A stretch of 64,000 nucleotides of DNA from Deinococcus radiopugnans ATCC 19172 (GTDB lineage: Bacteria > Deinococcota > Deinococci > Deinococcales > Deinococcaceae), in the NCBI RefSeq assembly GCF_006335125.1, contig NZ_VDMO01000013.1, positions 1 through 64,000 on the forward strand, written 5' to 3'. This document shows, piece after piece, positions 51,478 to 63,034 of the stretch. The position numbers were made by a program, and so were the translations under genes. Position 1 is the first letter of the stretch. Every line of letters begins with the position of its first letter. The notes beneath the pieces are model-generated. The model was not told where the DNA came from and made no database searches. It was given only the letters and a program-made list of their open reading frames with translations.

Positions 51478-52729
51478 GGGTCAAGGGGCTGAGGGTCTAA
51501 GGGAGCCGGCGATTCACGTTCTGCCCAATGGGCTGACGCTGCTGCTGGAGGCCGATCCTGACGCGCAGACCGTCGCCGCCGGGTACTTCGTGAATACCGG
51601 GGCGCGCGATGAGGTGCCGTCCGAGATGGGCGCGAGTCATTTCCTCGAACACCTGATGTTCAAGGGTTCCGAGCGGCTTTCGGCGGTGGTGCTGAACGAG
51701 CGGCTGGACGATCTGGGCGGCCAGTCCAACGCCTTTACCGGCGAGGAGGCCACCGTCTACCACGCCGCCTGCCTCCCTGAGCAGACCGCCCCCCTGCTGG
51801 ACACCCTGACCGAGCTGATGCGCCCGGCGCTGCGCGAGGCTGACTTGGAAGCCGAACGTGGCGTGATCCTGGAAGAGATCGCCATGTACGCCGATCAGCC
51901 GGGCGTGCGCGTGATTGACGAACTGCGCGCCGACTACTGGGGCACGCACCCGCTGGGGCATCTGGTGTTGGGCACGGCGCAGACGGTGGGCGCCCTGAGC
52001 CGGGACGCCCTGGCCCACGATCATGCGCGGCGCTACGGCGCGGGCCGCGTGACGCTGGCGCTGACGGGCACCTTCGAGCCAGCGGAGGTGTTGGAATGGG
52101 CCACCGTTCATCTGGCCGACTGGCCTGCCGCCACCCCGCCAGCCGCCGAGCTGCCCCCCATTCCGGTGCATCCGGGCCGCGTGCATGTGATCGCAGACCC
52201 CGAACTGAGCCGCGTGCAGGTGGCCGCCGCCGCCCCTGGCCTGCCGGTGACCCACCCGCTGCGCGAGGCGGCGGGCGTGCTGGCCGACTTGATCGGCGGC
52301 GAGAACGGCGCGCTGTACTGGGCGCTGCTGGACACCGGACTGGCCGACAGCGCCGACTTGGCCCACCTGGAATACCGCGACGCCGGAGCGTTCGAGGGCG
52401 GCTTTTCGTGTGACCCCGAACGCGCCCAGGACGTGCTGAACATCTTCCGCGCCGTGCTGCGGGATGCCGATAAGCTCATCACCGAACCTGCCGTGCGCCG
52501 AGCCGCCCGCAAGCTGGCTGTGTCCACGCTGCTGCGCGCCGAGACGCCGCAGGGCCGCCTGTTCGCGCTGGGCATGGACTACCTGGCAACCGGGCGGGCC
52601 GAGACGACGGCGGAGCTGGTGAACCGTTACGCCAATGTCCGTGTCGAGGACGTGCGCGAGGTGCTGCGGCTGTGCCCGCTGGATCGCCTGACGGTGGTGG
52701 CGCTGGGGCCGCTGAGGGCGCTGGAGTAA
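51470..52729 (+). CDS. M16-family zinc peptidase (catalytic subunit)
   Basis: A 419-aa pitrilysin-family protein with an intact zinc motif HFLEH at 57-61 in [18 protein letters not shown] and the downstream Glu ligand in [14 protein letters not shown] near 132. It lacks the clear R/Y pair in its second half, which the upstream protein has, so the two probably form one active heterodimer. ATG 51470 overlaps the upstream gene by 8 bases. Codons 2-12 ([11 protein letters not shown]) are written in the dispersed CTAAGGGTC repeat, so the N-terminus may be repeat-derived; the conserved part starts at [13 protein letters not shown]. Confidence 0.92.
   Translation: MSKGQGAEGLREPAIHVLPNGLTLLLEADPDAQTVAAGYFVNTGARDEVPSEMGASHFLEHLMFKGSERLSAVVLNERLDDLGGQSNAFTGEEATVYHAACLPEQTAPLLDTLTELMRPALREADLEAERGVILEEIAMYADQPGVRVIDELRADYWGTHPLGHLVLGTAQTVGALSRDALAHDHARRYGAGRVTLALTGTFEPAEVLEWATVHLADWPAATPPAAELPPIPVHPGRVHVIADPELSRVQVAAAAPGLPVTHPLREAAGVLADLIGGENGALYWALLDTGLADSADLAHLEYRDAGAFEGGFSCDPERAQDVLNIFRAVLRDADKLITEPAVRRAARKLAVSTLLRAETPQGRLFALGMDYLATGRAETTAELVNRYANVRVEDVREVLRLCPLDRLTVVALGPLRALE
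51472..51505 (+). repeat. Dispersed CTAAGGGTC repeat at the M16 gene junction
   Basis: GTCTAAGGGTCAAGG, then CTGAGGGTCTAAGGGAG, shares its GTCTAAGGGTCAA core with the groEL leader copy at 45651-45663 and a similar unit at 61008-61017. Here it lies inside coding sequence. Confidence 0.5.
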
Positions 52730-52756
52730 GTGCCCTCTCGTTCTCGTCACTGCGGG

Positions 52757-53935
52757 TCAGCCTTCCAGCTCTCCAAGAATCTCCGCCGTGTGCTGCCCCA
52801 GCGTCGGCGGCGCGCGGCGCACGGGCGGCGTCCTTCCCCCGATGGCCCACGGCGGCGAGGTGACGGTGGTGTGGCCCAGCGAGGCATGCTCGACTTCCAC
52901 CGCCACCCCCCGCGCCTGCACATGCGGATCGGCAAAAACCTCGGCCATGTTGTTGACCGGGCCGCACGGCACGCCCGCCACTTCCAGCCGCGCCATGATG
53001 TCCTGACGGGTGAAGCGGGCCAGCCCAGCCAGCATCAGCGTGTCCAGCTCGGCGCGGTGCCCCACTCGGCCCTCGTTGGTGGCAAAGCGAGGGTCTGCGC
53101 CCAGTTCGCCCAGTTCCAGCGCCGCGCAGAAGCGCCGCCACAATGCGTCGTTGCCCACGGCGATGTTTACGAAGCCGTCGCCGCAGGCCACCGTTCCGTA
53201 CGGCACGATGCTGCGGTGATCGTTGCCCACAGGCACGGGAATTTCCCCCGTCGCCAGGTAGCGCCCCACCTGCGAGGATCCCAGCGCGATCACGCTTTCT
53301 AAGAGGTTCACGTCCACCCGTTCGCCCTGGCCCGTGCGCTCCCGCCCAAACAGCGCGGCCAGAATCGCCTGCGTGATCAGCGAGCCGGCGAACACGTCGG
53401 CCACCGCCACGCCCACCCGCAGCGGCGGCCCGCCGATCTCTCCGTTGTAGCTCATCATGCCGCCCATGCCCTGCGCGATCACGTCGTAGCCGGCGCGTTC
53501 TTTGTACGGCCCGGTCTGCCCGAAGCCGGAAATGCTGGCGTAGATCAGCCGGGGGTGCGCGGCGTGCAGGGCCTCCCAGCCCAGGCCCAGGCGCTCCAGC
53601 GTGCCAGGGCGGAAGTTCTCCACCAGCACGTCACTGCCGGCAATCAGCCGGCGGGCGCTGTCCATTCCCTCCGGCGTCTTGAGATCCAATTCCACACTGC
53701 GCTTGTTGCGGTTGACGCTCAGGAAGTAGCTGGACTCGCGGCCCCCCTCCGACTCCTGAAACGGCGGCCCCCAGCCGCGCGTGTCGTCCCCGCCGGGCGG
53801 CTCGATCTTGATCACGTCCGCGCCCAGATCGCCCAGCAGCATGGTGCAAAAGGGGCCGGTCAGCACGCGGGTGAAGTCGGCCACCCGGATGCCGGAGAGG
53901 GGGAGGCCAGCGGTATCGGTGGAAGACACGGTCAC
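52757..53935 (-). CDS. CaiB/BaiF-type CoA-transferase (family III)
   Basis: A 392-aa CoA-transferase. LPLSGIRVADFTRVLTGPFCTMLLGDLGADVIKIEPPGGDD (13-53), the SVNRNKRSVELDL segment with the conserved Arg-Asn-Lys, ENFRPGTLERLGLG, SISGFGQTGPYKERAGYDVIAQGMGG with the catalytic-region Asp, and GVPCGPVNNMAEVFADPHV are all family hallmarks. It moves CoA between carboxylates; the substrate pair is unknown. GTG 53935 starts the conserved region; the frame is open upstream to 54088 but those codons look non-coding. It is divergent from the dehydrogenase gene, and the two may share a carboxylic-acid or aromatic catabolic role. Confidence 0.9.
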   Translation of the reverse strand: MTVSSTDTAGLPLSGIRVADFTRVLTGPFCTMLLGDLGADVIKIEPPGGDDTRGWGPPFQESEGGRESSYFLSVNRNKRSVELDLKTPEGMDSARRLIAGSDVLVENFRPGTLERLGLGWEALHAAHPRLIYASISGFGQTGPYKERAGYDVIAQGMGGMMSYNGEIGGPPLRVGVAVADVFAGSLITQAILAALFGRERTGQGERVDVNLLESVIALGSSQVGRYLATGEIPVPVGNDHRSIVPYGTVACGDGFVNIAVGNDALWRRFCAALELGELGADPRFATNEGRVGHRAELDTLMLAGLARFTRQDIMARLEVAGVPCGPVNNMAEVFADPHVQARGVAVEVEHASLGHTTVTSPPWAIGGRTPPVRRAPPTLGQHTAEILGELEG

Positions 53936-54073
53936 AGGTGTGGGGCCAGGCAGGGCATGGTGGGACAACCTCCAGGGAGAACGATGGGGGTGAACTGGAT
54001 TCCGCCGGAGTCTAGCCCAGTGGACTGCCCCCCGACTGCTGTGGAGGCGCTGATGGCCGGCGCAGTCACGCCG

Positions 54074-54079
54074 TAGAAT
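54074..54079 (+). promoter_or_regulatory. Probable -10 box of the molybdenum dehydrogenase gene
   Basis: TAGAAT lies 29 bases before GTG 54109, with a GGAGG Shine-Dalgarno between them, giving a short leadered message. TGATGG 17 bases upstream is a weak -35. Confidence 0.5.
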
Positions 54080-54108
54080 CCCGGTCACACACCCCCCTGG
54101 AGGTTCGC

Positions 54109-56364
54109 GTGAAGGACACGGTTCATCTTGGCAAACGGCGCAGGATTATCGACGGCCTCGAAAAGGTCAGCGGCAAGGCCCGCTTCACGGCGGACGTGGC
54201 CCTGGCCGGCATGCTGCACGCCCGCCCCGTTCTCTCGCCCTATCCCCACGCCCGCATCCGGGCCATCGATACTGCTGCCGCCCTGGCCGTGCCCGGCGTG
54301 ATCGCCGTGCTGACCGGCGCCGAGCTGAATGGGGGCCGCGTCGCCCACTCGCGGCCCAGCATGCTGCTCGCGCAGGACGAGGTGAGGTTCGCCGGTCAGC
54401 CGGTGGCGGTGGTGGTGGCGGCCAGCGCGGCCCAGGCCGCCGACGCCGCCGCCCTGCTCGATGTTGACTATGAGGTGCTGGACAGCGTGGACGACGCCGA
54501 ACAGGCCATGACCGACGAGCGGCTGGTGTGGCCCCAGGGGGTGCCGCAAGCGGACAGCAGCCTGGCCAGCCTGCACGGCGGCGAGGCGAGCGTGCAGGGC
54601 GATGAGACGAGATCGAACGTCGACGAGCGCCGGGTCTTCGAGCGCGGCGACGCCGGGGCCGCGCTGGCCGCCGCCCACGTCGTGATCGAGAACACGTATA
54701 CGAACGCCCGCGTTCATCAGTCCTACCTGGAGCCGCATGCCGTGGTGGCCGAGCCGGGCCGGCGCCCCGGTCAGGTCACGGTCTACACCAGCACGCAGGG
54801 CCAGTACGCGGTGCGGGGCGAGGTGGCCGGCGCCCTGGGCCTGCGCGAGGGCGACGTGCGCGTCGAACCCATGACCGTCGGCGGCGGCTTCGGCGCGAAG
54901 TACGGCATCGTGGACGCCCTGGTAACGGCGGTGGCCCTGCAGGTAGACCGTCCGGTGCGGATGATCCTCTCGCGCAGCGAGGACATGCTGACCACCATGC
55001 CTGCCCCCAGCACCTCGATCCGCGTGCGTCTGGGAGCCGATGAGAGCGGGCGGATCGTCGGCCTGGACGTGAAGGCCGTGATCGAGAACGGCGTGTTCCG
55101 CTTCGGGCACGCGGGCATCCTGGCCACCGTGATGGGGGGGATGTACCGCTGCGACAACGTGCGCATCGAGACGCTGGAAGTCCTGACCCACCGCGCTCCG
55201 GTCGGGGCGTACCGCGCTCCCGGCGTGCCGCAGGCCCTGTTCGCCCTGGAATCGAGCGTGGACGAACTGGCCCGCGCCCTCGGTCTTGATCCTCTGGAAC
55301 TGCGACTGCAAAACGCCGTCGAGGGCGGTGACCCCACCGGTACCGGGCGCCCCTGGCCCGATATCGGCCTCAAAGCCTGCCTGGAGCGGGCGCGCGAGCA
55401 TCCGCTGTGGCGCTCGCGGGGCACGCAGCCGCACGAGGGCGTGGGGCTGGCGGTGGGCGGCTGGCCGGGGGGCTTCTCGCCGGCCGGGGCGGTGTGCCGG
55501 GTGGACACCGACGGCACCGTGCGCCTGCACGTGGGCAGCGTGGACATCAGTGGGGTTCACAGCTCGATGGTGCTGATCGTTGCCGAAACGCTGGGCATTG
55601 ACCCTGAAACCGTCGAGATCGTCCAGGGCACCACCGACAGCGGCCCCTTTGCCCCGGCCTCGGGCGGTTCGCAGGTCACCATCAGCCTGTCGGGTGCGGT
55701 GCTGGGGGCCAGCCAGCAGGTCCGTGAGCAACTGCTGGACCTTGCGGCCTCGCATTTCGAGGCCCACCGCGACGACATCGAGTTGGCTGAGGGCCAGGCC
55801 CGTGTGCGCGGCGTGGCCGGACAGGGCGTGACCCTGGGGCAACTTGCCCAGCGCGGGCAGCGGCTGGCCGGCGGCCCTGGTCCGGTCGTCGCCGAGGGCC
55901 GCGCCGCCATCAAGGGGGGCGCGCCCGGCTTCACCGCCCAGCTCGTGCGCGTGCGGGTCGATCCCGACACCGGACACGTCACGCCGCTGGAGGCTGTGTG
56001 CATTCAGGATGTGGGCTACGCCCTGAACCCCCTGCTGGTGGAGGGCCAGATGCACGGCGGCGCGGCGCAGGGCCTGAGCATGGGCCTGTACGAGGGCCAG
56101 CACTTCGAGAGCGGCACCCTGACCAACCCGAACTTCCTGGAATACGTTTTTCCCAGCGCCAGTGACCTGCCGCCCCTGGACGCGGTGATCGTCGAGCGGC
56201 CCTCCGAGAACGGCCCGTTCGGGGCGCGCATCGTGGGCGAGCCGCCCATCACGGCGGGGGCGGCCGCCATCGCCAACGCGATCCGGGACGCGGCGGGCGT
56301 GCGCGTTACGAGTCTGCCCGCCACCCCCGAGCAGGTCTGGCGGCTGATGCAGGAGCGCGGCTGA
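54109..56364 (+). CDS. Xanthine-dehydrogenase-family molybdopterin-binding subunit
   Basis: A 751-aa large subunit of a molybdenum hydroxylase. The N-terminal a/b hammerhead (GKARFTADVALAGMLHARPVLSPYPHARI) is followed by the molybdopterin domains: VGGGFGAKYG near 265, THRAPVGAYRAPGVPQALFALES near 365, QGTTDSGPFAPASGGSQVT near 505, and the C-terminal FGARIVGEPP with the catalytic Glu. Length fits XdhA/CoxL-type subunits. GTG 54109 has GGAGG in front. The FAD and 2Fe-2S subunits usually adjacent are absent from both sides, so partners must be encoded elsewhere. The substrate (purine, CO, aldehyde or aromatic acid) is not decided; no CoxL AYxCSFR motif was seen. Confidence 0.9.
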   Translation: MKDTVHLGKRRRIIDGLEKVSGKARFTADVALAGMLHARPVLSPYPHARIRAIDTAAALAVPGVIAVLTGAELNGGRVAHSRPSMLLAQDEVRFAGQPVAVVVAASAAQAADAAALLDVDYEVLDSVDDAEQAMTDERLVWPQGVPQADSSLASLHGGEASVQGDETRSNVDERRVFERGDAGAALAAAHVVIENTYTNARVHQSYLEPHAVVAEPGRRPGQVTVYTSTQGQYAVRGEVAGALGLREGDVRVEPMTVGGGFGAKYGIVDALVTAVALQVDRPVRMILSRSEDMLTTMPAPSTSIRVRLGADESGRIVGLDVKAVIENGVFRFGHAGILATVMGGMYRCDNVRIETLEVLTHRAPVGAYRAPGVPQALFALESSVDELARALGLDPLELRLQNAVEGGDPTGTGRPWPDIGLKACLERAREHPLWRSRGTQPHEGVGLAVGGWPGGFSPAGAVCRVDTDGTVRLHVGSVDISGVHSSMVLIVAETLGIDPETVEIVQGTTDSGPFAPASGGSQVTISLSGAVLGASQQVREQLLDLAASHFEAHRDDIELAEGQARVRGVAGQGVTLGQLAQRGQRLAGGPGPVVAEGRAAIKGGAPGFTAQLVRVRVDPDTGHVTPLEAVCIQDVGYALNPLLVEGQMHGGAAQGLSMGLYEGQHFESGTLTNPNFLEYVFPSASDLPPLDAVIVERPSENGPFGARIVGEPPITAGAAAIANAIRDAAGVRVTSLPATPEQVWRLMQERG

Positions 56365-56387
56365 ACGGGCACTGGCCCCTGTTCGCG

Positions 56388-57005
56388 TTGCGTCTCGAGA
56401 CGCCGCGCCTGGAACTGCGCCCGCCGCATGACGGGGAACTCGCGGCCCTGGCAGATGTGGCGGCTGGGGGCATCCACCTTCCCGGCGAGCGCCCCTTTCT
56501 GACTCCCTGGACCCATCTGCCGCCGCAGGAACGCGCCCTGTACGTCATGCAGCAGCACTGGCTGTCGCGTGGACAGTGGCTGCCAGAGGCGTGGAGTCTG
56601 GGGCTGGGCGTGTTCCGCGAGGGTCAGCCCATCGGCATGGTCTCGCTGCGGGGCCGTGACTTTCCTGTTCTGCGCGAGGTGAAAACGGGTTCCTGGCTCG
56701 GCCTGGCCTTTCACGGCCAGGGCTACGGCACCGAGGCCCGCGCCGCGCTGCTGCATCTGGCGTTTGCCGAGCTGGGCGCGGTGGCCGCCCTCAGCGAGGT
56801 GTTTCAGGACAACGCGGCGTCCCAGGGGGTCTCGCGCACGCTGGGGTATCGCCCCGACGGCATCTCGCGTGACGTACTGGACGGCCAGCCCGTCGTCTCG
56901 GATCGCCTGCGCCTGACGCGGGAGGACTGGGAGCGGCATCAGAGAACGCCTGTGACGGTCACGGGGTTGGAGGCCTGCCGCCGGTTCTTCTTTCCTGAGC
57001 CATAA
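56388..57005 (+). CDS. GNAT-family N-acetyltransferase
   Basis: A 205-aa acetyltransferase. LRLETPRLELRPPHDGELAALADVA at the start, an SLGLGVFREGQPIGMVSLRG strand, then the acetyl-CoA loop SWLGLAFHGQGYGTEARAALLHLAF near 108, and FQDNAASQGVSRTLGYRPDG. TTG 56388 is the first canonical start, but family-like coding (NGHWPLFALRL) begins upstream. CTG 56361, overlapping the dehydrogenase TGA as CTGA, is a possible non-standard coupled start. It probably shares the dehydrogenase transcript; the acceptor is unknown. Confidence 0.85.
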   Translation: MRLETPRLELRPPHDGELAALADVAAGGIHLPGERPFLTPWTHLPPQERALYVMQQHWLSRGQWLPEAWSLGLGVFREGQPIGMVSLRGRDFPVLREVKTGSWLGLAFHGQGYGTEARAALLHLAFAELGAVAALSEVFQDNAASQGVSRTLGYRPDGISRDVLDGQPVVSDRLRLTREDWERHQRTPVTVTGLEACRRFFFPEP

Positions 57006-57032
57006 AAAACCGCCCCCACTCGGAGGGCGGCC
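57004..57032 (-). terminator. Terminator of the V-type ATPase operon
   Basis: Read leftwards, CCGCCC (57030-57025) and GGGCGG (57015-57010) form a stem closed by six T (AAAAAA at 57004-57009 on the plus strand). It overlaps the end of the convergent GNAT gene. Confidence 0.75.
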
Positions 57033-57049
57033 TTCTCTGCGCTCGGAAC

Positions 57050-57724
57050 TCAGTCGGCTGCGGAGCCGTGGTTCCCGGCCTGCATGTTTTCCTTGTCCTT
57101 CTTGGCGTCGGCTTCCAGCTTGGCCTTGATCTTCTTCAGGGTAAAGCTGGCCTCGCGCTCGCGCTGATCCAGGACGCTGCGGATAAAGCGGATGTCGTCC
57201 TGAATGCCGGGGATGAGCACCTGCTCCAGCGCGTTCACGCGGCGCGAGGTCTTCTTGATCTCCTCGCCAATCCGGCGCAGCTTGGTCTCGGTGGCGGCCA
57301 CCTTGACGATGCCGTCCATTACGCCGCCGAAATCGGTGGCGGCCTGGATGGTGCGGGCGCCCACATTGATCGGGCTGAACGTGGTGGCCGTGTCGCGCTG
57401 GGGCACAGCGATACGCGGCACCTTCACGCCGTACAGGTTGTCGATCTGCATGTCGATGGCGTAGTCGCCGCTGCCCGCCAGGCTCAGGCTCTCGACGGCT
57501 TCCGGCGTGTCCCACGCTTTCGCGCCGAACAGGCTGGTGTACGCGCCGGTGCTGACGCTGGCGAGTTCCTCACGGGCGGCCAGCGCGTCCTTGACCAGCG
57601 CGAAGAACTCGCCGATCAGGGCGTCGCGCTTGCGCTTGAGGAGGTCGGCGCCGCTCTGCGCGGTCTTGAGGCTGGCCTTGCTCGCCAGCATCGCGCTGCG
57701 GGTGGGGCTGATCTGTCCTGCCAT
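57050..57724 (-). CDS. atpD: V/A-type ATP synthase subunit D
   Basis: The central-stalk subunit that rotates inside the A3B3 head. The 224-aa protein is a long antiparallel coiled coil: ISPTRSAMLASKASLKTAQSGADLLKRKRDALIGEF at the N-terminus, and KLRRIGEEIKKTSRRVNALEQVLIPGIQDDIRFIRSVLDQREREASFTLKKIKAKLE near 165-215, the subunit D signature. GGAGGT lies six bases before ATG 57724. It is the last gene of the operon and is separated from atpB by about 100 bases holding a strong hairpin. Confidence 0.96.
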   Translation of the reverse strand: MAGQISPTRSAMLASKASLKTAQSGADLLKRKRDALIGEFFALVKDALAAREELASVSTGAYTSLFGAKAWDTPEAVESLSLAGSGDYAIDMQIDNLYGVKVPRIAVPQRDTATTFSPINVGARTIQAATDFGGVMDGIVKVAATETKLRRIGEEIKKTSRRVNALEQVLIPGIQDDIRFIRSVLDQREREASFTLKKIKAKLEADAKKDKENMQAGNHGSAAD

Positions 57725-57753
57725 TTTGTTCACCTCCTTTGTCGGTGAAGTGC

Positions 57754-57809
57754 GCGGTGTGCGGTACGCAGGGCGCGGGTTTAATCTTACCCCGCGTACT
57801 GCGCACCGC
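57754..57809 (-). repeat. Long hairpin between atpB and atpD
   Basis: Arms 57754-57769 and 57794-57809 are complementary over 16 positions, 14 Watson-Crick and two G-U. An inner GC-rich stem encloses TTAATCTT. It resembles a REP-type palindrome and may adjust atpD expression or mRNA stability. Confidence 0.65.
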
Positions 57810-57825
57810 CTCCCGCATCCCTCAT

Positions 57826-60989
<3,164 letters not shown>

Positions 60990-60992
60990 GTT

Positions 60993-61005
60993 TCTCCTTC
61001 GGAGA
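60993..61005 (-). promoter_or_regulatory. Hairpin holding the atpA Shine-Dalgarno
   Basis: TCTCC-GAA-GGAGA on the minus strand: a 5-bp stem with the ribosome-binding site in the 3' arm, three bases from the ATG. It is the counterpart of the groEL hairpin with a compensatory T-A for A-T closing pair. Confidence 0.6.
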
Positions 61006-61105
61006 GGTCTAAGGGTCTTTCTATAAGGTCTAAGGTCAAACAGTCTAAAGCAGGCGCAGAACGGCGTTTGTGCTTTGTGCCGTCTGGCCGTTAGACGGTT
61101 TGACC
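61006..61105 (-). repeat. TTAGAC/GGTCAAAC dispersed repeat, inverted pair in the atpF-atpA gap
   Basis: The GGTCTAAGG units at 61006-61047 include the 15-mer at 61034-61048. Its inverted partner at 61091-61105 is complementary at 14 of 15 positions, so the transcript can form a long stem around a 42-base loop. Confidence 0.6.
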
Positions 61106-61115
61106 TGTAGACCGG

Positions 61116-61472
61116 TTACAGCTTGATATCGAAGCCGATGGTCTCGCGCACCAGCTTGCCCATGTACGCCTTGGCGTCCACGGTGTCGGGCGAGAAGGCA
61201 TCTTTGAGGCTGGGAATGGGCAGCAGGATGGGCAGGTCACGGCCCCGCATGACGCGGGTGGTGGAGGCCAGCGGATCGGCGATGAGTCCAGTGTCCACGG
61301 CCACCAGGCCGTAGTTCCCCTCGGTGATCAGTCGTTCCAGTTCCGCCTGGGCGGTTTCGGGCGTGGCTTCCACCACGTGAACCCCGGCCAGCCGGTAGCC
61401 CGTGGCGGTTTCCGAATCGCTCAGGACGGCGACGTGGCGGGTGTTGCCCGTTTTGGCGCTTGAACCGGTCAC
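61116..61472 (-). CDS. atpF: V/A-type ATP synthase subunit F
   Basis: A small Rossmann-like regulatory subunit on the rotor shaft. The 118-aa protein has VAVLSDSETATGYRLAGVHVVEATPETAQAELERLITEGNYGLVAVDTGL, the usual subunit F beginning, and ends LPILLPIPSLKDAF...YMGKLVRETIGFDIKL. GTG 61472 overlaps the stop of atpC by four bases, so translation is coupled. Confidence 0.95.
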   Translation of the reverse strand: MTGSSAKTGNTRHVAVLSDSETATGYRLAGVHVVEATPETAQAELERLITEGNYGLVAVDTGLIADPLASTTRVMRGRDLPILLPIPSLKDAFSPDTVDAKAYMGKLVRETIGFDIKL

Positions 61473-62446
61473 GCCTGCACCTCCTTGCGAATCTGCTCGC
61501 TGCTCAGGTCATAGAACTTGCCGCGGGCGATCAGGCGCAGTTTGGCAATCTCGATTTCCTTGCGGCGCAGGAAGTCCAGGATGATCCCCACGCCCTCCGG
61601 GTCACCAGCCGCGCTGTTGCGGGCGGCGCGGTCGAGCGTGCCCCGCGCAGCCACCTCCGCCTCTTCCAGCGACGGGGCTTCGAGAATGGCGGCGATCTCG
61701 CCCACGCCGCCCGCGTCCCCGCCGGCCAGTCGGCTGTAGCCGGCGGCGTCCAGGCTGCCTCCGGCGACGAACAGGCTGGGATCGGGGGTCTGACCCTGCT
61801 GCGTCCGCGCGATCAGGGCGTTGGTCACGTCGATCTCGCGGGTCAGGTAGCGGCGCAGGCTGGTGTTGCGGGCCACGCCCAGGGCGTAACGGTAGTAGCC
61901 CTGATCCAGCGCCACTTCCAGATCCAGCAGGCGGCCACTGCCCGCGTAGGCGGCGGCCCCGTCACGCATGGCTTTCGCCAGCGGGTGACCGCTGACCGCG
62001 ATGGCGGCGGCGGCGCTGGGCAGGTCACTGCTGGCGGCGGCGGCCTGCAGGGCGGCGGGCTTGAGGGTGCCGCCCTCGATCAGGCCGCTCTGGATGGCCT
62101 CAACCCCCCGGTTGCCGGCAATGCCGCGCGCCACGGTCTTGAGGTTGACCAGATCCCACTTCATCAGCAGGGTCTGGATCTCGCGTTTGGCGTCGCCGTC
62201 CGCAAAGCCCAGCACCCGCTGGGAGGTGTCGAAGAAGTTGCGGCTCAGGGCGCGGTCCAGCTCGGACAGGCCCGCACCCTCGGTGGTGGTTTCACGCAGG
62301 TTGGGGGCCAGGTCGGTCTCGGTCAGCACCCGCAGGAATTCGGCGTAGCTGCCCGACGCGAGCGCCGAGTCCAGGGCGCGCCCGTCCAGCAGCTTGGTGC
62401 GCATGACGCGCACGCGCGTATTGATGTACGAGTAATCGTCGGGCAT
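61469..62446 (-). CDS. atpC: V/A-type ATP synthase subunit C
   Basis: The socket linking the central stalk to the membrane rotor ring. The 325-aa protein matches the usual length (about 320-330) and pattern: DDYSYINTRVRVMRTKLLD at the start, SYAEFLRVLTETDLAP, LLMKWDLVNLKTVARGIAGN near 135, and the C-terminal VGIILDFLRRKEIEIAKLRLIARGKFYDLSSEQIRKEV. It begins eight bases after the subunit E stop. Confidence 0.95.
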   Translation of the reverse strand: MPDDYSYINTRVRVMRTKLLDGRALDSALASGSYAEFLRVLTETDLAPNLRETTTEGAGLSELDRALSRNFFDTSQRVLGFADGDAKREIQTLLMKWDLVNLKTVARGIAGNRGVEAIQSGLIEGGTLKPAALQAAAASSDLPSAAAAIAVSGHPLAKAMRDGAAAYAGSGRLLDLEVALDQGYYRYALGVARNTSLRRYLTREIDVTNALIARTQQGQTPDPSLFVAGGSLDAAGYSRLAGGDAGGVGEIAAILEAPSLEEAEVAARGTLDRAARNSAAGDPEGVGIILDFLRRKEIEIAKLRLIARGKFYDLSSEQIRKEVQA

Positions 62447-62454
62447 CGCGTCTC

Positions 62455-63033
62455 CTACTCGGCCAGCAGCCGGGTGATCTGCGGCGCCAGTTCCTCACGC
62501 ACGCGCTCCAGGCGGCCCACCAGCGTGTTCTGAATGCTGGTCTTGCCGTCCGGGCCGATCAGGCGCACGCCGGTCTGCACGCTGTCGTTGACGCGCACCT
62601 CCAGCGTGGCCGCCTCGCCGCCCAGGAACTCCAGGGCGCGGCGCGCGGCGTCCTGCTCGCTGCTCTGGGTTTCCACCGCCACCGCGCCGGGCAGCGCCTG
62701 AAGGCCCTCGCTGATCAGTTTGATCATGATCTGCGGGTACTCGGGGGCGCTGACCGAGCTGCGGATGTACTGCTCGGCGGTCTGGAAGGCCTGGGTCTGC
62801 AGGGAGTCGGTGGCCGCCAGACGCTGGGCATTGCTGTCCAGGTCCGCGGCGCTGCGGGCGCGCACCAGACCGGCCTGACGGGCGGTGTCCAGCGCGCGGG
62901 TGCGGCCCGAGACCAGCGCCTCGGCGCGCTCGTTGGCCGCCGCCACAATTGCGTCGGCACGTTCCCTGGCCTCGGCGCGGATGCGCTCGATCTCGGTCTG
63001 GGCTTCGTTTTGCAGCAGCTTGTCCAGGGCCAT
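62455..63033 (-). CDS. atpE: V/A-type ATP synthase subunit E
   Basis: The peripheral-stalk subunit. The 192-aa protein has a long Ala/Arg/Glu-rich N-terminal helix (NEAQTEIERIRAEARERADAIVAAANERAEALV) and a C-terminal domain with LEVRVNDSVQTGVRLIGPDGKTSIQNTLVGRLERVREELAPQI, which binds the top of A3B3. It starts one base after the stop of the subunit K gene, so the two are tightly coupled. Confidence 0.93.
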   Translation of the reverse strand: MALDKLLQNEAQTEIERIRAEARERADAIVAAANERAEALVSGRTRALDTARQAGLVRARSAADLDSNAQRLAATDSLQTQAFQTAEQYIRSSVSAPEYPQIMIKLISEGLQALPGAVAVETQSSEQDAARRALEFLGGEAATLEVRVNDSVQTGVRLIGPDGKTSIQNTLVGRLERVREELAPQITRLLAE

Positions 63034-63034
63034 A

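Noticed and set aside
51472..51505. CRISPR-like short repeats
   Set aside because: The CTAAGGGTC units are degenerate, of unequal spacing and without spacers of constant length; they match dispersed copies near groEL and atpA instead.
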